Made by a program: the position numbers and the translations under genes. The notes beneath the pieces were generated by a model. It saw only the letters and a list, made by a program, of their open reading frames with translations. It made no database searches and was not told the origin of the DNA. Of a stretch of DNA of 64,000 nucleotides, positions 25,872-34,134 are shown one piece after another. This DNA comes from Flavobacteriales bacterium (GTDB taxonomy: Bacteria > Bacteroidota > Bacteroidia > Flavobacteriales_E > Vicingaceae). The stretch lies in contig JABAZP010000008.1 of the NCBI GenBank assembly GCA_018608405.1, positions 1-64,000 of the forward strand. Direction: 5' to 3'. Position 1 is the stretch's first letter; each line of letters starts with the position of its first letter.

Positions 25872-26462
25872 ATGGAGAAAATAGCCTTAGACATAGTAGG
25901 ATTATCATACAGCCAAACGCAATCTGGAGCATATGCTTTGGTGTTGGGCGAACAAGATGGAAATAGAAGACTACCCATTATTATCGGTGCGTTTGAAGCG
26001 CAAGCAATTGCCATCGAGTTAGAAGATATGACTCCTAGTAGACCATTAACCCACGATTTATTCAAAAGCTTCGCCAATTCCTTTAAAATCAACATTGAAG
26101 AAGTATTAATTTACAATCTCATGGAAGGCATCTTTCATGCTAAATTGATTTGCCGACAAGGAGAATCTTTAGTGGAGATTGACACTCGAACATCAGATGC
26201 TGTGGCGCTTGCTGTTCGTTTTAAGTGCCCTATTTTTACGCACGAATTTATTTTAAAAGAAGCCGGAATAATCGTAGAAGAAGGAGCCGATTCCGACTCA
26301 AAGCCCGCGGCAAAAACTCCGAAATCTGATAAAAAAGGTGTAGCTTCGTTATCGCTTACAGAGTTGAACAAAAAACTTGAAATTGCTTTGGATACTGAGA
26401 ATTACGAAGAAGCGTCAAGGCTCAGAGATGAAATCAACAAAAGAGGCGAAAGCAACAACTAA
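25872..26462 (+). CDS. Bifunctional nuclease (BFN/DUF151) family protein with a UVR motif
   Basis: 196-residue protein. The N-terminal BFN domain (about 1-130) has the family core LPIIIGAFEAQAIAIELE and the downstream IDTRTSDAVALAVRFKCPIF. A lysine-rich linker leads to a C-terminal UvrB/UvrC motif (LNKKLEIALDTENYEEASRL), as in many Bacteroidota homologues. Plant BBD and Thermotoga relatives have reported nuclease activity; the bacterial role is uncertain. The start at ATG 25872 (MEKIALDIVG) is preferred over ATG 25836 because the latter lies inside the etfA terminator. The nupC-type gene follows after 12 nt, so both are probably one transcript. Confidence 0.85.
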   Translation: MEKIALDIVGLSYSQTQSGAYALVLGEQDGNRRLPIIIGAFEAQAIAIELEDMTPSRPLTHDLFKSFANSFKINIEEVLIYNLMEGIFHAKLICRQGESLVEIDTRTSDAVALAVRFKCPIFTHEFILKEAGIIVEEGADSDSKPAAKTPKSDKKGVASLSLTELNKKLEIALDTENYEEASRLRDEINKRGESNN

Positions 26463-26474
26463 CCAAGAACAGCA

Positions 26475-27932
26475 TTGAAAAAAAATTCGGCCCTTCCTCT
26501 TTTGTTGCTCTTAGGCTGTTTACCATCAGAGTTATTAGCTCAAGAAGTCGCTGCCGAAGCAGCTTCCATAGCGACTATACCAATGGAGGGGTTTACATTT
26601 AACTCTTTTATAAGAGGAATTATTGGACTGGTTTCTTTATTCGCAATAGCTTTTATTTTTAGTAGCAACCGCAAAGCCATCAATTGGCGAACCGTTGGAA
26701 TAGGTCTTGCCTTTCAAATTGTGATTGCAATTGGTGTGCTGAAAGTACCTTTTATTCAAAATATATTTGAATTCATTGGTAAAATCTTTGTAAAAATTCT
26801 AGAATACACTCAAGCCGGAAGTAAATTTTTATTTGAAGGCCTGGTGGTAGATATGGACACCTTTGGGTTCATTTTTGCCTTTCAAGTGCTGCCTACCATT
26901 ATTTTCTTTTCGGCCTTAACTTCTGTATTATTTTACCTTGGTATCATTCAAAAGGTAGTGAAAGCATTTGGCTGGCTGCTATCTAAATTGCTTCGAATTT
27001 CGGGAGCAGAAAGTTTGAGCGTGGCTGGTAACATCTTTTTGGGTCAAACTGAAGCTCCACTGCTCATTAAAGCCTACCTCGAAAAAATGAACAAGAGTGA
27101 GATTCTCTTGGTAATGATTGGAGGTATGGCAACTGTAGCCGGAGCCGTACTTGCGGCCTACATTGGTTTTTTAGGTGGAGACGACCCTGTTTTACGACTC
27201 GTTTTTGCAAAACATTTATTGGCCGCTTCGGTCATGGCTGCGCCTGGAGCCATTGTTATTTCAAAAATACTTTATCCCCAAACTGAATCGAATGATACAG
27301 ATGTTGAAGTTTCTGCAGATAAGATAGGATCTAATTTTTTAGATGCGATTGCCAATGGAACAACCGAGGGTTTAAAATTAGCAGTCAACGTTGGCGCAAT
27401 GCTTTTGGTTTTTGTCGCCTTTATTGCTTTAATCAACGGTGGTTTGGGCGCATTGGCTTCCTTTGACGGCCTAACCATCGAATCGTTGGGCATTGACTGG
27501 CATTTTACTTCGTTGAATGAGGTCATTGCAGCCAATAGCTCTTACGATGGATTATCATTAGAATTTATATTGGGAACCATATTTGCTCCACTCATGTGGT
27601 TAATTGGCGTGGCTAAAGAGGACATGATGCTAATGGGACAACTTTTGGGAATTAAGCTAGCAGCAAGCGAGTTTGTAGGCTATATTCAACTAGCAGGCTT
27701 GAAAGACATCACCAACATTTCACATTTAAAATACGACAAGTCCATTATTATGGCAACGTACATGCTATGTGGTTTTGCCAACTTTGCCTCGATCGGAATT
27801 CAAATTGGAGGCATTGGCTCTTTAGCTCCCGGACAGCGAAAAACCCTTTCTAAGTTTGGCATGAAAGCACTCTTGGGTGGTTCTATTGCGTCTTTAATTT
27901 CAGCTACGATAGCTGGAATGATTTTGGGCTAA
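26475..27932 (+). CDS. nupC: NupC-type concentrative nucleoside transporter
   Basis: 485-residue CNT-family symporter, importing nucleosides with H+ or Na+. It has the family segments GNIFLGQTEAPLLIKAYL in the centre, MATVAGAVLAAYIGFLGG and a C-terminal CGFANFASIGIQIGGIGSLAP motif. The N-terminus carries an additional hydrophobic leader ending in LLAQEVAAEAAS, as is common in Bacteroidota members. The start is TTG 26475; no ATG lies near the leader. It follows the BFN gene by 12 nt. Nucleoside uptake fits with the deoxynucleoside kinase and thyA in the region, but those genes are not in the same operon. Confidence 0.9.
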   Translation: MKKNSALPLLLLLGCLPSELLAQEVAAEAASIATIPMEGFTFNSFIRGIIGLVSLFAIAFIFSSNRKAINWRTVGIGLAFQIVIAIGVLKVPFIQNIFEFIGKIFVKILEYTQAGSKFLFEGLVVDMDTFGFIFAFQVLPTIIFFSALTSVLFYLGIIQKVVKAFGWLLSKLLRISGAESLSVAGNIFLGQTEAPLLIKAYLEKMNKSEILLVMIGGMATVAGAVLAAYIGFLGGDDPVLRLVFAKHLLAASVMAAPGAIVISKILYPQTESNDTDVEVSADKIGSNFLDAIANGTTEGLKLAVNVGAMLLVFVAFIALINGGLGALASFDGLTIESLGIDWHFTSLNEVIAANSSYDGLSLEFILGTIFAPLMWLIGVAKEDMMLMGQLLGIKLAASEFVGYIQLAGLKDITNISHLKYDKSIIMATYMLCGFANFASIGIQIGGIGSLAPGQRKTLSKFGMKALLGGSIASLISATIAGMILG

Positions 27933-28012
27933 ACTTCCAACACTTCTCCTCCGTTGATCAACTCAAATGCACCAATACAAGGTATCCTGATTATATTGTT
28001 ATTTTTACTATT

Positions 28013-28032
28013 GTTTGTAAACGTTTACAAAC
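28013..28032. promoter_or_regulatory. 20-bp perfect palindrome downstream of nupC
   Basis: GTTTGTAAAC followed by GTTTACAAAC. The centre TGTAAACGTTTACA fits the general LacI/CcpA-type operator pattern, and the 12-bp core also occurs at 3103-3114. It lies 81 nt before the frameshifted ORF and 80 nt after nupC, so its target is unclear. Confidence 0.42.
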
Positions 28033-28060
28033 GGCAATAAACGCACTCTTCAGCTTATTC

Positions 28061-28078
28061 GGTTGTTATGCAACAGCC
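28061..28078. repeat. Short inverted repeat upstream of the frameshifted ORF
   Basis: GGTTGTT-ATGC-AACAGCC, one mismatch in 7 bp. Such a hairpin could mark the edge of an acquired segment, but it is too short to assign to an attC or insertion boundary. Confidence 0.25.
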
Positions 28079-28113
28079 AGAAAGAACATTGCGGATAAAT
28101 TGAAAAGTATTGA

Positions 28114-29011
28114 ATGAAATTACAAATACAAAGCTATCTAAACCAAATAGATTCCGAATTACAGGAATGCTACTCGGACGAAATCAATCTGCGAGAGACT
28201 GATTTTGACAAGTACAGCATATTTGATTTTGTAAACTTCCACCTAATTTACCAACACATTCTAAACGACAAGTCTAACAAAAACGACTTGTTCATAAGCA
28301 TACCCGAAGACGAATACCGAGAAAACTTTTTTGCTTCAATTTTTAATTCAATTGTTCTAATAAAACTTTTTCAACCTTGAGAAAGAGAATCCTCCTCTTG
28401 AAATAGGAGATTTAATATATTCTGAAACAAAAAAACGTGTATTTAAAGTAATTGGCAAGACTGTTAAAGGATTAAGACTGAAATACCAATTTCCAAAAAG
28501 AAATGAAAAAGGAGCGGAAATTTCAATTAGCGGTCATAAGTTTTACAAAATAAATCCTAATCTATCCAATGGTCGAAATACAGGCAAAAACATTGACAAC
28601 TATGTAAACTATTTAAAAAACGTTTTTGGAAAAAATTTCCCATTCATAACTGATTTTAAGAACAATACTTTGGTTATAGCAGACCAAATATTTTTCAAGG
28701 AAAGTAAGCATTTACCAATTAGGTATACAAATAGGAATGGCAAAATAAAGAATGACTTGCCTTTTTCCAATTATATGGTAGAATGCTGTAATAATTTTGA
28801 AACAGCCCAAAACTATATATTAGATAAAAACCAAAAGTTTGACGAGATAATAATTATTGGGGATTCCAAGTATCGCGATTATTTTGATTTCGTTCTGCAA
28901 GAAAAATATCGAGACAAGTACAAAAACATCATCATAATTGGCACAGAAAAGCCAAGTTCTGAAAATCAATTTTTAGACAGGTTCAGCTTGAAAAAATTGT
29001 CCGTTGCTTAG
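28114..29011 (+). pseudogene. Unrecognised protein gene split by a +1 frameshift
   Basis: The first part (28114-28380) ends in IKLFQP-stop. The frame used from about 28364 onwards continues NLEKENPPLEIGDLIYSETKK and stays open to 29011. Removing one T from the CTTTTT run near 28366-28371 joins them into one protein of about 298 residues, so this is one gene with a homopolymer indel. It may be a real mutation or a sequencing error. The product is lysine- and asparagine-rich, with two hydrophobic strand motifs (EIIIIGDSKYRD and NIIIIGTEKPSS) hinting at an alpha/beta domain near the C-terminus. I recognise no family. It could be a shortened piece of a larger accessory or defence protein. The ORF lies between housekeeping genes nupC and thyA in a decayed stretch. 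Confidence 0.55.
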
Positions 29012-29077
29012 GAAATTGCATTTTATCAGGTAAACTACAATTATCCAAATTAAAACCAAAGCTGATCAAGTAAAATC

Positions 29078-29188
29078 TTATACAGGTACTATAGGGCTTT
29101 GTGATTTTAGTTGTTCGTTTAGCCTTGTCCTTAGTTGAAGGTTTATAACATTTGCAAGCAGATTTTCTTGTTTAATAATCTCAAAATA
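29078..29188 (-). pseudogene. Possible C-terminal remnant of a decayed gene
   Basis: On the minus strand a 36-codon open stretch reads EIIKQENLLANVINLQLR, then TRLNEQLKSQSPIVPV and a stop. It is bounded upstream by a stop and has no start codon. The amphipathic, low-complexity-free sequence looks like the helical C-terminus of a larger protein rather than random translation. No family can be assigned from this length. Confidence 0.25.
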
Positions 29189-29239
29189 TTAACTTTATCT
29201 AACTTATCATGCAACAAATAGCTGATTTAATACACAAGC

Positions 29240-29659
29240 ATGGGAAAATATATAGCAGCATTACTATTATTCACGACAGTTCTTGGTTTCATCGGTTGCG
29301 ATCGACCCCAATGCGAAAACAGCAATCCAGTATTTGAGAATAACACTCCAGATTCAAAAGAGTATAAAGATGAATTAGTTCGACAACTAAAAATAGTGGA
29401 CGATGCTGAACTAACCTATTGGCTCAAAAAATATGATGCTACAAATGGAGTAGAATCACTGTACTTTAACATACAAGGTGATGGCTTGTGCGCCATTCTC
29501 CATTTAACTGTCAAAAATTGGAGTAAATTAGAAGATGTTAGAGAACGGAAAGGCGTAGGAAGACTAGGTGCCGAATTCACCAACTTAACCTTTGATATTG
29601 TTCAAGACTCAAGCTCTACAGAGTTTATTTACAACACCTATGATCGGTTGATTGACTGA
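29240..29659 (+). CDS. Small lipoprotein of unknown function
   Basis: 139-residue protein with a lipoprotein signal peptide: hydrophobic residues 5-18 and a lipobox GFIGC with C20 as the modified cysteine. The mature part is acidic with no recognised domain; a YFNIQGDGLCAILHLTV segment looks like paired beta strands. C25 and the cysteine in DGLCAIL are the only other cysteines. It lies in the accessory stretch between nupC and thyA, and nothing suggests an operon. A function cannot be given. The signal peptide and normal codon use argue that the gene is real. Confidence 0.6.
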   Translation: MGKYIAALLLFTTVLGFIGCDRPQCENSNPVFENNTPDSKEYKDELVRQLKIVDDAELTYWLKKYDATNGVESLYFNIQGDGLCAILHLTVKNWSKLEDVRERKGVGRLGAEFTNLTFDIVQDSSSTEFIYNTYDRLID

Positions 29660-29793
29660 ACCAACATCTTGGAAGTAATTTATGTTACTCTATATATAAA
29701 AGGTAAGTTCTAAATCTTTCTTTTGCTTCTATCTTGTTTATATCTTGTTCCTAAATTGCTTCTCCACCCTTAAAAAAACTCATCCTGTAAAGG

Positions 29794-29801
29794 TAAATTT
29801 G
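29794..29801 (+). promoter_or_regulatory. -7 element of the thyA promoter
   Basis: TAAATTTG matches the Bacteroidota consensus exactly, 23 nt before the thyA ATG. No clear -33 TTG was found. Confidence 0.45.
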
Positions 29802-29824
29802 AATAGAATTTAGATTCCATTCAA

Positions 29825-30619
29825 ATGCAACAATACCACGATTTATTACAACACATTCTAGACAACGGAGCTGTAAAAACAGACAGAACCGGCACTGGAA
29901 CCAGAAGTGTGTTTGGCCACCAAATGCGTTATAACCTGCAAGAGGGGTTTCCATTAGTTACGACAAAGAAGCTTCACCTCCGCTCTATTATTCACGAATT
30001 ACTTTGGTTCTTGACAGGGGATACCAATATAAAATACTTGAAAGATAATGGCGTTCGCATTTGGGATGAATGGGCAGATGAAGATGGAAACTTAGGCCCA
30101 GTTTATGGCTCACAGTGGAGATCTTGGCCTACGCCAAATGGAGGGTCAATTGATCAAATTCAGAAGATCATTGACCAAATAAAAAACACTCCAGATTCTA
30201 GAAGAATTATTGTGAGCGCTTGGAATGTGGCAGAAGTAGAAAACATGGCGCTACCGCCTTGTCATGCGTTTTTCCAATTTTATGTTGCAGATGGGAAGCT
30301 TTCTTGCCAACTCTATCAGCGCAGTGCAGACACTTTTTTAGGTGTTCCCTTTAACATTGCCTCATACGCACTGCTAACCATAATGGTTGCCCAAGTTTGC
30401 AATCTGCAACCAGGTGACTTCGTTCACACATTAGGAGACGCTCATTTGTATTCAAATCATTTGGAGCAGGCCCAGTTGCAACTTATTCGAGAGTTACGTC
30501 CTTTGCCAACGATGAAAATTAATCCTGAGGTGAAAAATATCTTCGATTTTAAATTTGAAGATTTTACCTTAGAAAATTACGACCCACATCCGCACATTAA
30601 AGCAGCTGTAGCGGTTTAA
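29825..30619 (+). CDS. thyA: Thymidylate synthase
   Basis: 264-residue ThyA, which methylates dUMP to dTMP with methylenetetrahydrofolate and releases dihydrofolate. The catalytic cysteine is C146 in [11 protein letters not shown], the same number as in E. coli. [11 protein letters not shown] near residue 21 and the dUMP-binding [21 protein letters not shown] are intact. Dihydrofolate is recycled by FolA, encoded downstream. Between them lies a RhuM-Fic gene whose ATG overlaps the thyA stop (TAATG), so thyA, the Fic gene and folA form one translationally coupled unit. Confidence 0.97.
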   Translation: MQQYHDLLQHILDNGAVKTDRTGTGTRSVFGHQMRYNLQEGFPLVTTKKLHLRSIIHELLWFLTGDTNIKYLKDNGVRIWDEWADEDGNLGPVYGSQWRSWPTPNGGSIDQIQKIIDQIKNTPDSRRIIVSAWNVAEVENMALPPCHAFFQFYVADGKLSCQLYQRSADTFLGVPFNIASYALLTIMVAQVCNLQPGDFVHTLGDAHLYSNHLEQAQLQLIRELRPLPTMKINPEVKNIFDFKFEDFTLENYDPHPHIKAAVAV

Positions 30620-31599
30620 TGGAAATGGTCAGCAAGGTAGAAATATATGAAACTACAGAAAGTCAAGTAAACGTAGAGGTGCAATTTGAAGGCGACACTG
30701 TTTGGCTGTCTCAATCTCAAATGTCTGAATTATTCGACCAAACAAAACAGAACATTAGCCTTCATATATCCAACTGCTTTAACGAAGGAGAATTGAATAC
30801 AGCTTCAACTGTCAAGGAATCCTTGACAGTTCAAAAGGAGGGAAACAGGCAGGTTAAGAGAAATACGAAATACTATAATTTAGATGTAATCATCTCGGTA
30901 GGTTATAGAGTCAAGTCGAAAAATGGCACAAAGTTTAGAATTTGGGCCACAAACAGACTAAAGGAACTTCTTATTACAGGCTATGCTATCAACCAAAAAA
31001 GACTTGAACAAAAAGAACAAGAAGTAATTCATCTTAAAAATGGAATAAAAATACTCAGTCGGGTAATTAAAAATAAAACAAACCAAGAAAACAATGACTG
31101 GTTAAACACTTATGCTTTAGGATTGCGACTACTTGATGACTATGACCATGAAGCACTTGACATAAAAGGTATATCGGAAATCGAAACGAGTTATCCTGAC
31201 ATGAATCAATACGAAGCTATTGTGAATCATATGAGAAAAGAGTTTAATTCTGATGTATTTGGAAAGGAAAAGGATGGAGGATTTAAAAGTGCGATTGAAC
31301 AAATAAAAAAAGGGTTCAACAACTCAGACTTTTACCCAACAATCGAACAAAAAGCTGCAAACCTACTATATCTGATTATCAAAAACCATGCTTTTGTAGA
31401 TGGCAATAAACGAATAGGAGCAGCTTGTTTTCTCCTTTTCTTAAAAGAGAACAATATTCTAACAAATTCTGACAAAAGCCTATTAATAAGCAATGAGGCA
31501 CTTGCTAGTATTACTTTATTCGTAGCTTCCAGCAAAGCCGAAGAGAAAGAAAGTGTAGTAAAATTAATCGTTAGTGTACTAAATAGAAATCAACAATGA
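30619..31599 (+). CDS. RhuM-type protein with a C-terminal Fic/Doc domain
   Basis: 326 residues in two modules. Residues 1-125 match the RhuM family (VWLSQSQMSELFDQTKQNISLHI, a winged-helix-like DNA-binding motif, then TKYYNLDVIISVGYRVKS and GTKFRIWATNRLKE). Residues about 195-320 form a Fic/Doc domain with the active-site loop HAFVDGNKR (257-265), so the catalytic histidine, acidic residue and anion-binding end are all present. Fic enzymes usually transfer AMP or phosphate to a protein target, while RhuM modules occur in Salmonella SPI-3 and many mobile regions. No separate antitoxin is visible; no inhibitory [S/T]xxxE[G/N] motif was confirmed. The gene overlaps thyA by 1 nt (TAATG) and folA by 4 nt (ATGA), a remarkable position for a mobile-type gene. 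Confidence 0.87.
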   Translation: MEMVSKVEIYETTESQVNVEVQFEGDTVWLSQSQMSELFDQTKQNISLHISNCFNEGELNTASTVKESLTVQKEGNRQVKRNTKYYNLDVIISVGYRVKSKNGTKFRIWATNRLKELLITGYAINQKRLEQKEQEVIHLKNGIKILSRVIKNKTNQENNDWLNTYALGLRLLDDYDHEALDIKGISEIETSYPDMNQYEAIVNHMRKEFNSDVFGKEKDGGFKSAIEQIKKGFNNSDFYPTIEQKAANLLYLIIKNHAFVDGNKRIGAACFLLFLKENNILTNSDKSLLISNEALASITLFVASSKAEEKESVVKLIVSVLNRNQQ

Positions 31600-32096
31600 A
31601 AATATCATTAATTGTGGCAGCATCAGAAAACAATGTAATTGGCAGAGACAATGACCTACCTTGGAAGTTACCAGACGACATGAAGTTCTTTGTGCGAACT
31701 ACCAAAGGGCATTGCATCTTGATGGGACGTAAAAACCTAGAGTCTTTCGGCAGATTATTACCAAACCGAACAAACATATTGCTCACCAGAGACGAGAACT
31801 ACGAATTTGGAGGCGCTGAAATATTTTCCGACCTAGAGAAAGCAATTGCATTCGCAAAAAACTTAGGGGAAGAAGAGTTAATGGTAATTGGTGGAGGTGA
31901 AATTTACCGTCAGTGTATGCCTTTTGCAGATCGCATTTACCTTACTAGAGTGCACGCCAAAATTGAGGGCGATGTTTACTTCCCAGAATTAGATTCCAGT
32001 GTTTGGGAATTAAAGTCAGAAGAATTTCACGATAAAGACGAAAAGCACAACTATGCTTTCACCTTTCAAGTCTTTGAACGAACAGAGATTGTCTAA
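31596..32096 (+). CDS. folA: Dihydrofolate reductase
   Basis: 166-residue DHFR, which reduces dihydrofolate to tetrahydrofolate with NADPH; the target of trimethoprim. Visible are the N-terminal MKISLIVAASENNVIGRDNDLPW, the active-site aspartate D28 in KLPDDMKFF, and the NADPH-binding GRKNLESFG and VIGGGEIYRQ. Length is usual for chromosomal enzymes. Its ATG overlaps the stop of the Fic-domain gene as ATGA. Together with thyA, two genes upstream, it forms the thymidylate cycle. A perfect bidirectional terminator ends the operon. Confidence 0.96.
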   Translation: MKISLIVAASENNVIGRDNDLPWKLPDDMKFFVRTTKGHCILMGRKNLESFGRLLPNRTNILLTRDENYEFGGAEIFSDLEKAIAFAKNLGEEELMVIGGGEIYRQCMPFADRIYLTRVHAKIEGDVYFPELDSSVWELKSEEFHDKDEKHNYAFTFQVFERTEIV

Positions 32097-32101
32097 ATGA
32101 A

Positions 32102-32137
32102 AAAAGCGCCATTTCGAGGCTTCGAAATGGCGCTTTT
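32102..32137. terminator. Bidirectional terminator between folA and clpX
   Basis: AAAAGCGCCATTTCGA, loop GGCT, TCGAAATGGCGCTTTT: 16-bp perfect stem for both converging genes. Confidence 0.9.
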
Positions 32138-32156
32138 GATATAACTAAAAATCAAT

Positions 32157-33389
32157 TTAAGCCACCTTCAATTGCTTAAAGGCAGACTTATCGAACTTAT
32201 TTTTTGCATACTTTAAATCAATTCGAATCACCTTGTCAGCTGATTCCGTATCAGTAGGCATACTAAACATATGGTCAATTAAAATAGCCTCACAAATTGA
32301 ACGCAGGCCTCTCGCACCTAACTTGTATTCAATGGCTTTCTTAACGATGTAGTCCAACACCCCTTTGTCAAACTTTAATTCAAATCCATCCATTTCAAAC
32401 AGCTTTACGTACTGTTTTAAAATAGCATTCTTAGGCTCAGTCAAAATCCTTTTTAGCGCCTCCTCATTCAAAGGCTCTAAGTAGGTTACTACCGGTATTC
32501 TACCAATCAACTCTGGAATTAAACCGAACGAACGAATATCAGAAGGAATAACATAACGCAAGAAATCTTCTTTCTCAATCACTTCAGTTTCCGTTTTTGC
32601 TTTAAAACCCAAGGCGTTTGAATTCAATCGTTTTCCAATTACCTTTTCAATTCCCGAGAATGCTCCGCCACAAATGAACAGTATATTTTGGGTATTTATG
32701 GAAACTAACTTTTGCTCTGGGTGCTTACGTCCTCCTTGAGGTGGAACACTAACAGTTGAACCTTCCAACAACTTTAACAGTGCTTGTTGAACACCTTCAC
32801 CGGAAACGTCTCTCGTAATGGAAGGATTATCTCCTTTGCGTGCGATTTTATCTACCTCATCAATGAAAACAATTCCCTTTTCAGCTTTTGCTACATCATA
32901 ATCTGCTGCTTGCAGTAAACGCGACAAAATACTTTCTACATCTTCTCCAACGTAACCGGCCTCTGTCAATACAGTAGCATCTGCAATACAGAAAGGAACA
33001 TCTAATAATCGAGCAATGGTTTTAGCCAACAACGTTTTACCACTTCCTGTTTCTCCCACCAACATAATGTTGGACTTCTCTAACTCTATGTCTTTAATGG
33101 CAGCTCCCTTTACCACCCTTTTGTAGTGGTTATAGACCGCTACTGAAAGCACCTTCTTCGCAGCTTCTTGTCCAATCACATATTCGTCTAAGTGCTTCTT
33201 AATTTCAGCTGGTTTGTGAATAGTAATATTGAAGTCCTTCGCTGATGGCTTAATTTCTTCTTTCACTATTTCACCAGCCTGTACAATACAGTTATCACAA
33301 ATGTGACCTGTAATACCTGCAATTAAAACGTTCGTGTCTTTTTTATCTCGACCACAAAATGAACAGTGGATTTTATTCTTTTCACTCAT
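32157..33389 (-). CDS. clpX: ATP-dependent Clp protease ATP-binding subunit ClpX
   Basis: 410-residue AAA+ unfoldase that feeds substrates to ClpP. The N-terminal zinc-binding domain has C9, C12, C31 and C34. Walker A is GETGSGKT (111-118) and Walker [10 protein letters not shown] with D176 and E177. The pore-loop GYVGED and the ClpP-binding IGF-type loop region ([11 protein letters not shown] precedes the sensor domain) follow the family layout; the loop itself is not a perfect IGF here and was not pinned down. It lies 74 nt downstream of clpP, with an intervening hairpin that may lower its expression relative to clpP. Confidence 0.96.
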   Translation of the reverse strand: MSEKNKIHCSFCGRDKKDTNVLIAGITGHICDNCIVQAGEIVKEEIKPSAKDFNITIHKPAEIKKHLDEYVIGQEAAKKVLSVAVYNHYKRVVKGAAIKDIELEKSNIMLVGETGSGKTLLAKTIARLLDVPFCIADATVLTEAGYVGEDVESILSRLLQAADYDVAKAEKGIVFIDEVDKIARKGDNPSITRDVSGEGVQQALLKLLEGSTVSVPPQGGRKHPEQKLVSINTQNILFICGGAFSGIEKVIGKRLNSNALGFKAKTETEVIEKEDFLRYVIPSDIRSFGLIPELIGRIPVVTYLEPLNEEALKRILTEPKNAILKQYVKLFEMDGFELKFDKGVLDYIVKKAIEYKLGARGLRSICEAILIDHMFSMPTDTESADKVIRIDLKYAKNKFDKSAFKQLKVA

Positions 33390-33404
33390 AAGCTAATTCT
33401 ATAG

Positions 33405-33443
33405 AAAAAATTAGCCCCGTCTCGAAAAACGGGACAGGGCTAA
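33405..33443 (-). terminator. Hairpin terminator or attenuator between clpP and clpX
   Basis: Minus strand: TTAGCCC, inner stem-loop CCCGTTTTTCGAGACGG, GGGCTAA, then six T. It would partly or wholly end clpP transcripts ahead of clpX; no separate clpX promoter is obvious in the 15 nt that remain. Confidence 0.7.
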
Positions 33444-33463
33444 ATTACGTGATTTTGTGCAAT

Positions 33464-34126
33464 TTATTTTCGAACCAATACTTCGTCAATCATACCGTAC
33501 TCTTTCGCTTCCGCAGAAGACATCCAATAATCTCGATCAGAATCCTTCTTAATTTTTTCAAACGGTTGCTTTGAGTGCTTTGCTATAATGTCATACAACT
33601 CATCTTTAATCTTAAGTACTTCTTTTAAAGCAATCTCCATATCTGAAGCCATACCTTGCGTTCCGGCTGATGGCTGGTGAATCATTACTCTTGAATGTGG
33701 CAACGCAGTTCTTTTTCCTTCAGCTCCTGCACACAATAAAACAGCTCCCATAGAAGCAGCCATACCTGTGCAAATTGTTGCTACATCGGGTGCAATGTAC
33801 TGCATGGTATCATAAATTCCCAGCCCTGCATATACTCCTCCTCCCGGAGAGTTTACATAAATCTGAATATCTTTCTTAGCATCTGCAGATTCCAAGAATA
33901 GCAGCTGTGCTTGAATTATATTGGCCATTTGATCGTTCACCCCTGTTCCTAAAAAGATGATTCGATCCATCATTAAACGTGAAAACACGTCCATTTGAGC
34001 AACATTCAAAGAACGCTCCTCAATAATATAAGGAGTCATTGATGCTTCAACGTAGTTTTCTACGTGCATGCTATTAATCCCTTGGTGCTTAGTAGCGTAT
34101 TTTTTAAATTCTTTTCCGAAATCCAT
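33464..34126 (-). CDS. clpP: ATP-dependent Clp protease proteolytic subunit
   Basis: 220-residue serine protease forming the tetradecameric Clp core. The catalytic triad is S125 (TGMAASMGAV), H150 (MIHQPS) and D199 (DSDRDYW), with the same spacing as in E. coli. The N-terminal part is about 28 residues longer than the processed E. coli enzyme, which fits a propeptide or axial-loop extension typical of Bacteroidota. It is 8 nt downstream of tig, and the order tig-clpP-clpX is the widespread chaperone-protease operon. Confidence 0.96.
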   Translation of the reverse strand: MDFGKEFKKYATKHQGINSMHVENYVEASMTPYIIEERSLNVAQMDVFSRLMMDRIIFLGTGVNDQMANIIQAQLLFLESADAKKDIQIYVNSPGGGVYAGLGIYDTMQYIAPDVATICTGMAASMGAVLLCAGAEGKRTALPHSRVMIHQPSAGTQGMASDMEIALKEVLKIKDELYDIIAKHSKQPFEKIKKDSDRDYWMSSAEAKEYGMIDEVLVRK

Positions 34127-34134
34127 AAAGTATG

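Noticed and set aside
28061-28078. attC site of an integron cassette upstream of the frameshifted ORF
   Set aside because: Only one short imperfect inverted repeat is present; the paired R and L boxes required for attC were not found.
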